64,000 nucleotides of DNA, taken from an uncultured Campylobacterales bacterium (lineage in GTDB: Bacteria; Campylobacterota; Campylobacteria; Campylobacterales; Arcobacteraceae). The notes below the pieces were generated by a model. That model was not told the DNA's origin, searched no databases, and saw only the letters and a program-made list of their open reading frames with translations. The position numbers and the translations under genes are program-made. Positions 44,194 to 53,816 of the stretch are shown here, one piece after another. Where the stretch lies: assembly GCA_947503785.1 (NCBI GenBank), contig CANNFB010000017.1, forward strand, positions 1 to 64,000. The letters run 5' to 3'. How positions within the stretch are numbered: the first letter of the stretch is position 1; each line of letters opens with the position of its first letter.

Positions 44194-44793
44194 ATGAAGC
44201 CAGACGCAGTTCAAAATCACTATCATTTCAAAATATTTAAGCCACATGGTTTTTTAAGTCAGTTTGTACAAGAAGCTAAAAGAAAGAAAAAGTTATTAGG
44301 TGAATTATGTGATTTTCCTGATAATACTATGGCTATTGGACGACTAGATCATGACTCTGAAGGCTTGTTATTACTTACAACTGATGGTATGAAAAGCTTT
44401 CAAATAAGAGATAAGGGTATAGAAAAAGAATACTATGTACAAGTTGATGGAGAAATTACAGAAGATGCGATGAGCAAACTGCAAAATGGTGTTGAAATTA
44501 CTGTTAATTCAAGTAAATATTTAACTCTTCCTTGTAAAGCATTTGCACTTAAGGGTGAGCCAAAACTGCCCACTCGTGGTCGTAATATTCGTGATGCAAG
44601 ACATGGCCCTACAAGTTGGGTTTCTATCACACTTTGTGAAGGGAAAAAACGGCAGATAAGAAAGATGACGGCTGCAGTTGGTTTTCCTACATTAAGACTA
44701 GTAAGAGTTAGAATTGGAGATATCCATATCCATAGTATGAATCCTGGTGATGTTGTTTCTTTACCCAATTTTAACGACGTACTTAATGTATAA
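44194..44793 (+). CDS. rRNA pseudouridine synthase, RsuA/RluE type without S4 domain
   Basis: 199 residues. Catalytic motif GRLDHDSEGLLLLTTDG with its Asp, then EKEYYVQVDGEI, TLCEGKKRQIRKMTAAVGFPTLRLVRVRIGDI. The S4 RNA-binding domain of RsuA/RluB is absent, as in RluE-type enzymes that modify 23S rRNA. Exact target unproven. Confidence 0.88.
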   Translation: MKPDAVQNHYHFKIFKPHGFLSQFVQEAKRKKKLLGELCDFPDNTMAIGRLDHDSEGLLLLTTDGMKSFQIRDKGIEKEYYVQVDGEITEDAMSKLQNGVEITVNSSKYLTLPCKAFALKGEPKLPTRGRNIRDARHGPTSWVSITLCEGKKRQIRKMTAAVGFPTLRLVRVRIGDIHIHSMNPGDVVSLPNFNDVLNV

Positions 44794-44832
44794 CATTTAC
44801 TACAATAAAAAATACTAAGAAAAGTGATAATT

Positions 44833-45117
44833 ATGACAATAACAAGACAAATAATATTTTTAGCAAAAAGAGATTGTATAGAAGAACTAAAAGAATTACT
44901 TAAATCGACTATCAAGGATTCTAAAGAAGAAGAGGGGTGTTTGATGTATGAAGTTTTTCAAACAAAAAACAATCCTGTTGAATTTATTGTGATTGATTCA
45001 TGGAAAGATGAAGATGCCTTAAATAAACATTATGAAAGTAAGCATTATTTGCATTTTATAAATAATTTCAAAGAATACAATGCTCATATTGAACCTTTTG
45101 AATTAGAAATTTTATAA
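44833..45117 (+). CDS. ABM-domain (YgiN-like) monooxygenase
   Basis: 94 residues from ATG 44833 (GTG at 44824 is possible). TRQIIFLAKRDCIEELKELLKSTIKDSKEEEGCLMYEVFQ, then VIDSWKDEDALNKHYESKHYLHFI is the quinol-monooxygenase-like ABM fold. Distinct from the cassette copy at 37396. Confidence 0.85.
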   Translation: MTITRQIIFLAKRDCIEELKELLKSTIKDSKEEEGCLMYEVFQTKNNPVEFIVIDSWKDEDALNKHYESKHYLHFINNFKEYNAHIEPFELEIL

Positions 45118-45128
45118 AAATTAAAACA

Positions 45129-46112
45129 ATGAAATATTATAAAAAAGAAAATGATAGATTAGTTTGTCTTTTATGCTCCTATTACTGTAAATTAAAAGAA
45201 GGGCAGGTAGGTATTTGTGGAGTTAATAAAAATATTGGTGATAAGGTTGAGTGTTTAGTTTATGGACATATCTCAGCTTTAAATGCAGATCCAATTGAAA
45301 AAAAACCTCTTTATCATTTTTTACCAAATACAAAAGTATTATCATTAGGAACAGTTGGGTGTAATTTTAAGTGTTCTTTTTGCCAAAACTATGGAATTTC
45401 ACAAGAAAAGAAAATTGATAGGTCAAGATATTTATCTCCAAAAGATGTTGTAAGTTTAGCGCTTAAACATAACTGCAAATCAGTTGCCTTTACATACAAT
45501 GAACCTACGATTTTTTATCCTTATGCTAAAGATATAGCAATTGAGGCTAAAAAACATGGAATAAAAAATGTTTATGTAAGTAATGGTTTTGAAAGTAGTG
45601 AGGTAATTGATGATATGAAAGGTATTATTGATGCTGTTAATATTGATTTAAAATGTTTTACTCAAAGCTATTATAAAAAAGAATTAGGTGGAAACTTAAA
45701 TCAAGTTTTAGAAAATCTAAAACATTTTAAACGAAATGGAATATGGCTTGAAATAACGACTTTGATTGTTCCTACAAAAAATGATTCAAAAGAAGAACTA
45801 CACAATATTGTAAAATTTATTAAAAATGAATTGGATATTTATACTCCTTGGCATATAAGTGCTTTTCATCCAGATTATAAAGACTTAGATTTGCCAAATA
45901 CTCCAGTTGAGAGTTTGAAAATGGCTTATGATTTAGGAAGAGAAGAGGGTTTAAACTATGTATATATTGGAAATGTAAATTTAGGAAATAATACATCTTG
46001 TCCAAACTGTAATGAGATACTTTTAAGAAGACATAGATTTAATACAATTGAAAACAATATAAAAAATGGGTCTTGTCCTAAATGTAATTATAAAGTAGAG
46101 GGAGTGTTTTAA
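45129..46112 (+). CDS. amrS: AmmeMemoRadiSam-type radical SAM enzyme (AmrS-like)
   Basis: 327 residues. Radical-SAM cluster motif CNFKCSFC (Cys78, 82, 85) within LGTVGCNFKCSFCQNYGIS. An N-terminal Cys set (LLCSYYCKLKEGQVGICGV) and PLYHFLPNTKVLSLG are typical of AmrS/PflA-like proteins. A C-terminal zinc ribbon (CPNCNE and CPKCNY) is an extension. The reaction of this subfamily is not settled. The other AmmeMemoRadiSam genes are not adjacent. Confidence 0.85.
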   Translation: MKYYKKENDRLVCLLCSYYCKLKEGQVGICGVNKNIGDKVECLVYGHISALNADPIEKKPLYHFLPNTKVLSLGTVGCNFKCSFCQNYGISQEKKIDRSRYLSPKDVVSLALKHNCKSVAFTYNEPTIFYPYAKDIAIEAKKHGIKNVYVSNGFESSEVIDDMKGIIDAVNIDLKCFTQSYYKKELGGNLNQVLENLKHFKRNGIWLEITTLIVPTKNDSKEELHNIVKFIKNELDIYTPWHISAFHPDYKDLDLPNTPVESLKMAYDLGREEGLNYVYIGNVNLGNNTSCPNCNEILLRRHRFNTIENNIKNGSCPKCNYKVEGVF

Positions 46113-46155
46113 AGTCAAATTCTATTAGAATACGAAGAATATTTAAAGGATTTAA

Positions 46156-46719
46156 ATGAATAAAGAATTTGACAAGTTTAAAAAATGGCTTGCTGACAAT
46201 TATAGTGATGGTTTACTAGATTTAAATCCTCCTGCTACAGATGCTGAAATAGAAGAACTTATAAGTGTGATTGGTGTAGATTTACCAGATGACTTTATAG
46301 AGGTATTAAAAATACATAATGGCCAAAAAGGTGAAGCTGCTTGGCTTTTTGATTCTCAAGAGTTTCTATCAACACATCGTATTATTGAAGAGTTTAATAC
46401 TTGGAAGAAACTACAGATAAACGAACTTCAAGAAAAAGTATCAACTCCTGATGACGGCGTTAAAAATGATTGGTGGAACAAGAACTGGATTCCATTTACA
46501 AGTGATGGCTGCGGAGATCACTATTGTCTTGATTTAAGCCCAAGTTCCACAGGAACAAAAGGTCAAGTTATTACTTTATGGTACGAGTTAAGCGAACGGG
46601 AAATTGTAGCCATGAGTTTCTCTGCTTGGTTTAAAGAGTATGCTCAACAATTGTATTCTGGAGAACTTTTTTATTCAAAAGAATATAACTCAATAGTTTA
46701 CAAAGATGAAATAGAATAA
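46156..46719 (+). CDS. SMI1/KNR4-family protein
   Basis: 187 residues. PPATDAEIEELISVIGVDLPDDFIEVLKIHNGQKG at the N-terminus, then WIPFTSDGCGDHYCLDLSPSSTGTKGQVITLWYE is the SMI1/KNR4 fold. In bacteria this fold is often an immunity protein for contact-dependent toxins, but no toxin gene is adjacent. It may act as an orphan immunity or regulatory protein. Confidence 0.85.
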   Translation: MNKEFDKFKKWLADNYSDGLLDLNPPATDAEIEELISVIGVDLPDDFIEVLKIHNGQKGEAAWLFDSQEFLSTHRIIEEFNTWKKLQINELQEKVSTPDDGVKNDWWNKNWIPFTSDGCGDHYCLDLSPSSTGTKGQVITLWYELSEREIVAMSFSAWFKEYAQQLYSGELFYSKEYNSIVYKDEIE

Positions 46720-46729
46720 GGAAAAGTTT

Positions 46730-47080
46730 ATGAACGAAAATATAATTTATGCATTTATTGCATTAGCAGCTTTTATAGCTTACAAAAAATATACTACATA
46801 TCAGGTTTTAAAACTTGTTCCCTCACTACTTAAAGAAGGTGGACAAATTGTAGATGTTAGAACCGCTGATGAATTTAATGTAGCAAATAAAAAAGGAAGT
46901 ATCAATATTCCAATAGAAGCACTTGATAGTAGAATTAAAGAGTTAAATAAGAAAAAGCCTATTATTCTTTGTTGTGCGTCTGGAGGTAGAAGTGGATCTG
47001 CAAAGAGAAGCTTAAAAGCAAAAGGTTTTGAAAATGTACACAATGCAGGAACATGGAGATCTCTTACAAAGTTTGATTAA
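46730..47080 (+). CDS. membrane-anchored rhodanese-like protein
   Basis: 116 residues. One N-terminal helix (IIYAFIALAAFIAY), then a single rhodanese domain: GQIVDVRTADEFNVANKKGSINIPIEAL and the active-site loop CCASGGRSGS with Cys82. Sulfur transfer role; partner unknown. Eleven bases after the SMI1 gene. Confidence 0.9.
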   Translation: MNENIIYAFIALAAFIAYKKYTTYQVLKLVPSLLKEGGQIVDVRTADEFNVANKKGSINIPIEALDSRIKELNKKKPIILCCASGGRSGSAKRSLKAKGFENVHNAGTWRSLTKFD

Positions 47081-47133
47081 TACCTAATCTATTTAGCTAT
47101 AATCACAAAAACTAGATATAAAAAAGGATATCA

Positions 47134-47667
47134 ATGGCTGCTAATGCAACTATTAACAAGGCGTTACTAACTATATCAAATATGGATGAACACTATTATG
47201 AGGAACATAACCTAACGATAGCTCAACATCCATCTGAAAATGATTTACGACTAATGATTAGATTAGTTGCTTTTGTATTAAACGCAAATGATACATTGAT
47301 GTTTTGTAAAGGAATATCTACTGATGATGAGCCTGATTTATGGCAAAAGTCATTTGGGGATGATATTGAGATGTGGATAGATTTGGGTCAACCTGATGAA
47401 AAACGTATCAAAAAAGCATGTGGACGTTCTGAAAAAGTGATAATATATACTTTTAAAGAAAGTCTAGCAAGTATTTGGTTTAAACAAATAGAAAACACAC
47501 TTTTTCGTTTTAAGAATCTTCAAGTAATACATTTAAATATTGAAGGTGACATAGAGTTACTTTATAAACGTTCTATGAATCTACAGTGTAATATTCTTGA
47601 TAATGAACTAACACTTATTGATGATAATAACAGTGTGGTAATTACTCAAGAAATCTGTAAAGAATAA
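47134..47667 (+). CDS. YaeQ family protein
   Basis: 177 residues. The pattern ATINKALLTISNMDEHYYEEHNLTIAQHPSENDLRLMIRLVAFVLNA, then DLWQKSFGDDIEMWIDLGQPDEKRIKKACGRS matches YaeQ, which has a PD-(D/E)XK nuclease-like fold and unclear function. Full length. Converges with the methyltransferase gene across a hairpin. Confidence 0.88.
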   Translation: MAANATINKALLTISNMDEHYYEEHNLTIAQHPSENDLRLMIRLVAFVLNANDTLMFCKGISTDDEPDLWQKSFGDDIEMWIDLGQPDEKRIKKACGRSEKVIIYTFKESLASIWFKQIENTLFRFKNLQVIHLNIEGDIELLYKRSMNLQCNILDNELTLIDDNNSVVITQEICKE

Positions 47668-47679
47668 TCTTCTTTACAG
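47655..47679. terminator. bidirectional hairpin between convergent genes
   Basis: CTGTAAAGAA and TTCTTTACAG pair perfectly over 10 bases with loop TAATC. It includes the stop codons of both genes. Confidence 0.6.
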
Positions 47680-48843
47680 TTTATCTCTTAAACTTTTTCC
47701 AAAAGCTTCTTCTATATATGGAGAGATGTTCCATTCTTTTTTAAACTCTTTATATTGTTTAACAACTTTATTAATGTTTTCTGTTTCTTCAAAAAAAGCT
47801 CTAATCATGATATTTTTAGGTGTATGTTCCATATCTATAAATTCTAACACTTGTGTACGATAACCCATGATTTCTAATACATTTGCTCGTACACTGTCTG
47901 TTAGTAAAGAAGCTAATTTTTCTTTAATAATTCCAAATTTCATCATAGGAATCATTTTGTCATTTTTGATTTTCTTTAGGAACTCATGTTGACAACATGG
48001 AACGGCAAGAATAACTTTTGCACCCCAATTTACAGCTTTTGCAAGTGCTTCATCAGTTGCTGTATTACAAGCATGAAGTGAAATAACCATATCTATATCA
48101 CCAAACTGATCAAAGCCTTTAATATCACCTTGTTCAAATCTTAAATCATCATAGTTTAATTTTTTTGCTAAATCTGAACAGAATTTGATAACATTTTCTT
48201 TTAAATCCAAACCAACAATTTCTACGTTATATCCCATTTTTAATACAAGATAATCATAAAGAGCAAAAGTAAGATATGCTTTTCCACATCCAAAATCAAT
48301 AATTCGAATAGTTTTATTTTTATCTAAATAAGGAATACAATCTGATACTAGTTCTAAATAACGATTTATTTGTTTAAACTTATCATATTTCGAGTTTACA
48401 ATTTTACCTTGCTCTGTCATAATTCCAAGTTCTATTAAAAATGCTGATTTTTCACCTTCGTTTAGAATATACTTTTTCTTTCTATTATGAGCTGCTTCTT
48501 CAAACTTTCTTGTAGGTGCTTTTTTATTTATCTTAGCAACTCCAAGTTTACTAATTAGTACGTGATAATCTGAATCTATTGTATTTATAAGCGCTTGTTT
48601 AAAATATGTTTCAAGTAAGTTTGATATTTCAGCTTTTGTTTCATCGTTATTCAAGTTTTTATGTTCAACATTTTTATCATAAAAGTATTCGAATTGATGT
48701 TTTACTTCATTTTGGATAGTTACTTTTTTTATTGTAACTTTGTTAAAAGTTTTAAGAGCTTTGTTTCTTATTCCACTAAAAACTGCATATATTATACTTT
48801 CATCATTGCTTATTTTTTCTACTAATTCACTTATATTTTGCAT
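47674..48843 (-). CDS. SAM-dependent methyltransferase (Methyltransf_32-like)
   Basis: 389 residues. The N-terminal ~130 residues hold a substrate-recognition region. The Rossmann part shows RIIDFGCGKAYLTFALYDYL (SAM motif I), VEIVGLDLKENVIKFCSDLA, MVISLHACNTATDEALAKA and AVPCCQHEF. The PCCQHE segment is typical of this family, which includes RNA-modifying enzymes in eukaryotes. Substrate here unknown. Confidence 0.85.
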   Translation of the reverse strand: MQNISELVEKISNDESIIYAVFSGIRNKALKTFNKVTIKKVTIQNEVKHQFEYFYDKNVEHKNLNNDETKAEISNLLETYFKQALINTIDSDYHVLISKLGVAKINKKAPTRKFEEAAHNRKKKYILNEGEKSAFLIELGIMTEQGKIVNSKYDKFKQINRYLELVSDCIPYLDKNKTIRIIDFGCGKAYLTFALYDYLVLKMGYNVEIVGLDLKENVIKFCSDLAKKLNYDDLRFEQGDIKGFDQFGDIDMVISLHACNTATDEALAKAVNWGAKVILAVPCCQHEFLKKIKNDKMIPMMKFGIIKEKLASLLTDSVRANVLEIMGYRTQVLEFIDMEHTPKNIMIRAFFEETENINKVVKQYKEFKKEWNISPYIEEAFGKSLRDKL

Positions 48844-48897
48844 TATGTTTTAAATTCCTGTTATCCAATTTATTTTTGTATGATAGCTAAAGAGGCT

Positions 48898-49041
48898 TTA
48901 ATTTATAAATCTTACTTTTGTTTTATAATAACCTTTAAATTGTTTCTTTTCAAGTAACTCTTTAATCTCTGCTGGATCTTTTAGTTTTTCATCACTTTTG
49001 ATTTTAACAGCGTGTTCTTTTTTTCTATTTACAGTTTTCAT
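48898..49041 (-). CDS. small basic protein, 47 residues
   Basis: ATG 49041 has AAAAAGGATATAA before it. Product MKTVNRKKEHAVKIKSDEKL followed by KDPAEIKELLEKKQFKGYYKTKVRFIN. Soluble, Lys-rich, no recognised family. The ribosome site and its fit between two minus-strand genes support a real gene. Confidence 0.55.
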   Translation of the reverse strand: MKTVNRKKEHAVKIKSDEKLKDPAEIKELLEKKQFKGYYKTKVRFIN

Positions 49042-49058
49042 TTATATCCTTTTTATTT

Positions 49059-49805
49059 TTATTTTAAAATTTTTCCAGTTCTTAAACTATAAGCCCAATC
49101 GGGTCTATTGTTTTCTTCTGCTTTTAAAGCAGCTTTTTCATAGTCATAAGCAACTCGTACAGGTTCAACAGCATAAGTATTGTCTTCAACTGTTAATATA
49201 ACATAAGAAGCAGCAGGAGTGTTGTTTTCTATTGAATATTTATTTGGAGTGTCGCTTTTAAAAGCTTGTAATCCAACTGAACCTGGATTTATTACAACTT
49301 GCCCTGAACTTAAAGTTATACATCTAGGAAGACATGAGTTTCCACACATTACAAAAGTTGATGTTATATCATCTATTATTTCTAATATCTTTTTATCATT
49401 TCTTAGTATTGCTTTCCCACTTGCAATATCTTCTAACATATAGACTGAATCATCTAAATATGTTCCATGAATCATATAATAATCTGCCCCAATTAGTTTT
49501 TCAAAAGGCAAATCTTGAATCCAATATAAAACTTCATCTCCTAAATCATTGTAGGTATATCTTAATGTTTCATTTTCTTCTAATTGTGCAAGAGTAGATT
49601 CTAATATTTTTCTATCTTCATCTCCCATTAGATTTATAAATTGATTTTGTCTTATTAAATCATAGGTAGCTTTAGGTTCAATTGGTCCATAAAAAGAATC
49701 CCCAAGATTTAAGATAACATCTATTTGTTTAGTTTTAATATCTTCTAGTACAGTTTGAAGTGCGTAAACATTAGATTTGATATCTGATAAAATAGCTATT
49801 TTCAT
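49059..49805 (-). CDS. metallophosphoesterase-like protein with altered metal motif
   Basis: 248 residues of the YfcE/MJ0936-type fold: ILSDIKSNVYALQTVLEDI, VILNLGDSFYGP, VMCGNSCLPR, VVINPGSVGLQ. The first motif is SDIKSN where the family has SDIHGN, so the DxH metal ligand His is Lys here. Activity may be changed or lost. Phosphatase or phosphodiesterase; substrate unknown. Confidence 0.85.
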   Translation of the reverse strand: MKIAILSDIKSNVYALQTVLEDIKTKQIDVILNLGDSFYGPIEPKATYDLIRQNQFINLMGDEDRKILESTLAQLEENETLRYTYNDLGDEVLYWIQDLPFEKLIGADYYMIHGTYLDDSVYMLEDIASGKAILRNDKKILEIIDDITSTFVMCGNSCLPRCITLSSGQVVINPGSVGLQAFKSDTPNKYSIENNTPAASYVILTVEDNTYAVEPVRVAYDYEKAALKAEENNRPDWAYSLRTGKILK

Positions 49806-49905
49806 TTATTTCCTTGAATATATATTGAAAAAAGGATTATAACAAATATTTCTATTTATATCTATATTCGATATAATCAAAGTAATAAATAAAAAAGGTA
49901 TTTTT

Positions 49906-51738
49906 ATGGAATTAGTTACAACTGTTAATAATCATTCAATAGCAGTAATGCTTTTGACTATTTTAGCACTTTTCCTTTTTACAAGAGAAAAAATCCCCTT
50001 AGAAACTTCAAGTCTTTTTATTATTGTTGCATTAACAGTAGGATTTACAATATTTCCTTATGAGTATGAAAATACGAAACTTCATGCAATCGACTTCTTT
50101 TCGGGTTTTGGGCATGAAGCTTTAATTGCTGTTTGTGCTTTGATGATAGCTGGACAAGGATTAGTTAGAACTGGTGCACTTGAACCAGTGGGTAGGGTGC
50201 TATCAAAACTTTGGGCTAATCACCCTAAGTTGTCACTTCTTCTAACTTTAATTGTAGGTGCTGTTTTAAGTGCTTTTGTTAATAATGTACCAATCGTAAT
50301 CTTACTATTACCAATTTTAACAGCAGTTTCTATAAAAACAAAAACATCTGCTTCAAAAGTTTTAATGCCAATGGGCTTTGCAACACTAATAGGTGGAATG
50401 AGTACAACTATAGGAACATCTACAAACTTACTTGTTGTTTCCGTTGCTGTTGATATGGGAATGAAAGATTTTGGAATGTTTGATTTCTTTTTACCTGTTG
50501 CAATTGCTGGTTCTTTTGCTTTGGTTTACTTATGGTTAGTTGTCCCTTACTTTATAAAAGAGAGACAAGCACCTTTTTCTGATACTTCACCTAGAGTATT
50601 TACTGCAAAACTGATGATTAGCGAAGAATCTGCTTCTAAAGATCAACCTTTAAACGAACTAATTTTAAAAACTGATGGAATGATGAAAGTTTTAAGAATA
50701 CATAGAAATAGTAATGATATGTATGTTCTTCCAAACTCTACAACTATTATAAAAGCTGAAGATATGTTAGTAGTAGAAGATACTCCTGAAAATCTAAAAA
50801 GTTATGAGACAATTCTTGATGCCGTTTTATATTCAAGTTTAGGTGCAGTTGATGAAGAACACCCTTTATTAGCAGAAGAACAACAAATAGCTGAGGTTAT
50901 TATTTCCCAAGGTTCGAAGCTAAATAACACAACGCTTTCTCAAAGTAGATTCCTAAAAAGACATAATTTAATAGCTTTAGCTTTACATCGTTCAGGAAAA
51001 AAGACTGAAACAGTACTTAAAGATATTGCTCAAATTAGTTTAAAAATTGGTGATGTTTTATTAATTCAAGGTAAAAGTGAACATATTACAGAATTAAAAC
51101 AAAGTAGAGAATTATTAGTTTTAGATGCAACTTCTGATTTAACTCACTCAAAACAAGCACCAATAGCTTTTTTTATTATGTTTGGAATAGTTGCTGTTGC
51201 TGCTTTAGGAATACTTCCAATTGCTATTAGTGCAACACTTGGAGTATTTTTGATGTTTTTAACTTCTTGTATAAATTGGAAAGATGCTTCAAATGCTTTA
51301 AATACACAAGTAATTTTAATAGTAGTAGCTTCCCTAGCACTTGGAGGTGCTTTATTAAAAACAGGAGCAGCTTCATATATAGCTCATCTTTTTGTATTAT
51401 CAATGGATGGAATGTCCACAACCTTTATGTTAAGTGGTTTAATGCTTTTAATGGCAATTATGACAAATATAGTGTCAAATAACGCAGCAGCAGTAATTGG
51501 AACGCCAATTGCAATAGGGATAGCCCAACAGTTAAACTTGCCAGCAGAACCTTTTGTACTTGCAGTTCTTTTTGGAGCAAATATGAGTTATGCAACACCA
51601 ATGGCTTATAAAACAAATCTTTTAGTTATGACAGCTGGTGGATATACATTTGGTGATTTCTTAAAAGTAGGTATTCCTCTGACGTTTATTATGTGGATTA
51701 CTTTTTCTTGGTTGTTACCATTGTTGTATAATATTTAA
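49906..51738 (+). CDS. SLC13/DASS-type anion transporter with central RCK_C domains
   Basis: 610 residues. Two halves of about five helices each, with AFVNNVPIVILLLPI and TNIVSNNAAAVIGTPIAI (SNN/NNVP motifs of the DASS family) and TIGTSTNLLVVSVAVDMG. Between them (about 215-405) are two TrkA-C/RCK_C-like domains. Likely a sodium-coupled carrier of sulfate or dicarboxylates with ligand control. Substrate not decidable from sequence. Confidence 0.88.
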   Translation: MELVTTVNNHSIAVMLLTILALFLFTREKIPLETSSLFIIVALTVGFTIFPYEYENTKLHAIDFFSGFGHEALIAVCALMIAGQGLVRTGALEPVGRVLSKLWANHPKLSLLLTLIVGAVLSAFVNNVPIVILLLPILTAVSIKTKTSASKVLMPMGFATLIGGMSTTIGTSTNLLVVSVAVDMGMKDFGMFDFFLPVAIAGSFALVYLWLVVPYFIKERQAPFSDTSPRVFTAKLMISEESASKDQPLNELILKTDGMMKVLRIHRNSNDMYVLPNSTTIIKAEDMLVVEDTPENLKSYETILDAVLYSSLGAVDEEHPLLAEEQQIAEVIISQGSKLNNTTLSQSRFLKRHNLIALALHRSGKKTETVLKDIAQISLKIGDVLLIQGKSEHITELKQSRELLVLDATSDLTHSKQAPIAFFIMFGIVAVAALGILPIAISATLGVFLMFLTSCINWKDASNALNTQVILIVVASLALGGALLKTGAASYIAHLFVLSMDGMSTTFMLSGLMLLMAIMTNIVSNNAAAVIGTPIAIGIAQQLNLPAEPFVLAVLFGANMSYATPMAYKTNLLVMTAGGYTFGDFLKVGIPLTFIMWITFSWLLPLLYNI

Positions 51739-51740
51739 AG

Positions 51741-51769
51741 AGTAAAAAAGTTAATAAAACTTTTTTACT
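51741..51769. terminator. bidirectional terminator
   Basis: AGTAAAAAAGTT / AACTTTTTTACT, a perfect 12-bp stem with a 5-base loop, between the transporter and the convergent MocR gene; T-runs on both strands. Confidence 0.85.
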
Positions 51770-51770
51770 T

Positions 51771-53141
51771 TTAGATGAAGCATTTAAACCAAATTTTTGA
51801 AAAAATATCCATAGCATCTTCTAACTCTTCTTCTTTTATTCCTCCAAAACCCATCATCACTGCTTGATAATTTCCTCCACATCTAGGTTTTGCAAAATAT
51901 ACTTTTATTTTCTCTTCCTTTGCTAAAGTTTCTAACTTTTCCCAATTGAAACTAAGTGTTGGTTGTATCAAAATGGCTAATCCACCACCTTGGCTTACAA
52001 TTTTCATACTATTGTTTAGTTTTGATTCTAATAATGATTTTAAAAGATTATGTTTCTTTTTATTTTGAGTTAATATTTTTCGTAAATGTTTATCCCAATA
52101 ACTATCTTTCATAAAACTATGAAGAGTCTTTTGAGTAAGAAGGGATACTCCTGAATCATAGTAAGAATAGTTTTCTTGATAGCTTTCAAGTATATTAGTA
52201 GGTAATACCATATAACTAACTCTTAGTGCTGGTGAGAGTGCTTTTGAAAAAGTTCCTATATACACAACTCGATTATTTATATCTAATCCTTGAAGTGAAG
52301 GAATAGGTCTATTTACATAGTTTAATTCACTAGCATAATCATCTTCTATTATAATTCCATCTCTTTTATTTGCCCAATCTAATAATTTTAATCTATTTGA
52401 AATTGGGATTGCAACTCCTGTTGGATATTGATGAGAGGGTGTGATATAAACAAGTCTTGCTTTACTATTTTCTAGTTTTTCTATGTCTATACCATTGTTA
52501 TTTACTGCTATTTTTTCTACTTTATATTTATGATTTTCATATACTTTTCTAGCTACATGATATCCTGGTTCTTCAATAGCTAAAGTATCATGTTCTTTAT
52601 TTAAAATTAAAGCTAATAAACTAATTGAACTTATAAATCCATTTCCAATAACTACTTGGTTTGCTGTACACTTTACAGCTCTTGAGGTATTAAGATATTT
52701 TGCAATCTCTATCCTTAAATCTTCTTCACCTTGTCTATTTGAATATTTTCCTAAATCTAAGGAGTCATTTGTAATTTTTGTTGAAAGACGTTTCCATATT
52801 TTTAAAGGGAAACTTTCTTTTTGAAGTCTTGCTGGAAAAAAATCATAAAGAAGTTCTTCTTTTTCTTCCTTATGTATTTCTATATATGTATTAGTAAAGT
52901 TAGTAAAATTGTTCTCAATTACAACATAGCCACTTTTAGGAATGCTCTCTATATATCCTTCTGCAACTAGTTGAGAATATGCTGACTCAACAGTGTTTTT
53001 ACTAAGATTATACATGGTCATAACTTTTCTAATAGAAGGTAGTCTTTCATCTATTTTATAGTTATCAATAATATCTTGTTTCAAAGCTTCAAAAAGTTGC
53101 TTATGAAGTGATCTTTTACTATTTTGATTTATATGATACAT
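51771..53141 (-). CDS. MocR/PdxR-type regulator (GntR winged helix plus aminotransferase domain)
   Basis: 456 residues from ATG 53141 (AAGGAC site); the frame back to 53183 lacks one. Winged helix: KRSLHKQLFEALKQDIIDNYKIDERLPSIRKVMTMYNLSKNTVESAYSQLVAEGYI. The class-I aminotransferase-like domain has GNGFISSISLLALIL, YITPSHQYPTGVAIP, EDDYASELNY and YIGTFSKALSPALRVSYMV (PLP Lys). The divergent genes 53231 and 53817 encode a DJ-1 protein and a flavin/pyridoxamine-oxidase-fold protein, likely its targets. Confidence 0.9.
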   Translation of the reverse strand: MYHINQNSKRSLHKQLFEALKQDIIDNYKIDERLPSIRKVMTMYNLSKNTVESAYSQLVAEGYIESIPKSGYVVIENNFTNFTNTYIEIHKEEKEELLYDFFPARLQKESFPLKIWKRLSTKITNDSLDLGKYSNRQGEEDLRIEIAKYLNTSRAVKCTANQVVIGNGFISSISLLALILNKEHDTLAIEEPGYHVARKVYENHKYKVEKIAVNNNGIDIEKLENSKARLVYITPSHQYPTGVAIPISNRLKLLDWANKRDGIIIEDDYASELNYVNRPIPSLQGLDINNRVVYIGTFSKALSPALRVSYMVLPTNILESYQENYSYYDSGVSLLTQKTLHSFMKDSYWDKHLRKILTQNKKKHNLLKSLLESKLNNSMKIVSQGGGLAILIQPTLSFNWEKLETLAKEEKIKVYFAKPRCGGNYQAVMMGFGGIKEEELEDAMDIFSKIWFKCFI

Positions 53142-53230
53142 AACTGTCCTTATAATATTTTTACAAATTGGCACTTGTGACAATGTCAGATATTCGATAT
53201 AGTACTAAAAAAAATTAAAAGGAAAGATTA

Positions 53231-53815
53231 ATGAATATTGGAATTTATATTTATGATGATGCAGAAGTTTTAGATTTTTCTGGACCTTTTGAAGTTTTTT
53301 CTGTGGCTTCGAGGTTTTTAAATGATGATAAAAAATTTAATACTTTTTTAATAAGTGAAGAAAAAACTACAATAACAGCTAGGGGTGAATTTAGTATTAA
53401 CTCTCATTTTACGTTTACTAACCATCCTTTAATAGATGTATTAGTTGTAGTTGGTGGCGTTCATACTAAAGAGGTTAAAAAGCCAAATGTAATAAATTGG
53501 ATTAAAGAGCAATCAAAAAGTGTAAAACTAATAGCTTCTGTTTGTACAGGAGCATTTCTTTTAGCACAAGCTGATGTTATTACCACTCAAACTGTTACAA
53601 CACATTGGGAAGATATTGAAGATTTAAAGAGCGATTATCCAACTTTAAATGTTATAGATGATGTAAGATGGGTTGATGAAGGAAGTATTGTAACATCAGC
53701 TGGAATCTCAGCAGGTATTGATATGAGTTTACATTTAGTTTCTAAACTTGAAAATTATGACTTAGCAAAACAAACAGCAAAACAAATGCAATTTGATTGG
53801 AATGAGGATAGTTAA
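53231..53815 (+). CDS. DJ-1/PfpI-family protein
   Basis: 194 residues. FSGPFEVFSVASRF, DVLVVVGG and SVCTGAFLLAQADV with nucleophile Cys105, then VTTHWEDIEDL. This matches the isonitrile hydratase/AraC-N-terminal subgroup of DJ-1 proteins (C-T-G-A elbow). Divergent from the MocR gene, and one base before the next gene. Confidence 0.9.
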   Translation: MNIGIYIYDDAEVLDFSGPFEVFSVASRFLNDDKKFNTFLISEEKTTITARGEFSINSHFTFTNHPLIDVLVVVGGVHTKEVKKPNVINWIKEQSKSVKLIASVCTGAFLLAQADVITTQTVTTHWEDIEDLKSDYPTLNVIDDVRWVDEGSIVTSAGISAGIDMSLHLVSKLENYDLAKQTAKQMQFDWNEDS

Positions 53816-53816
53816 G

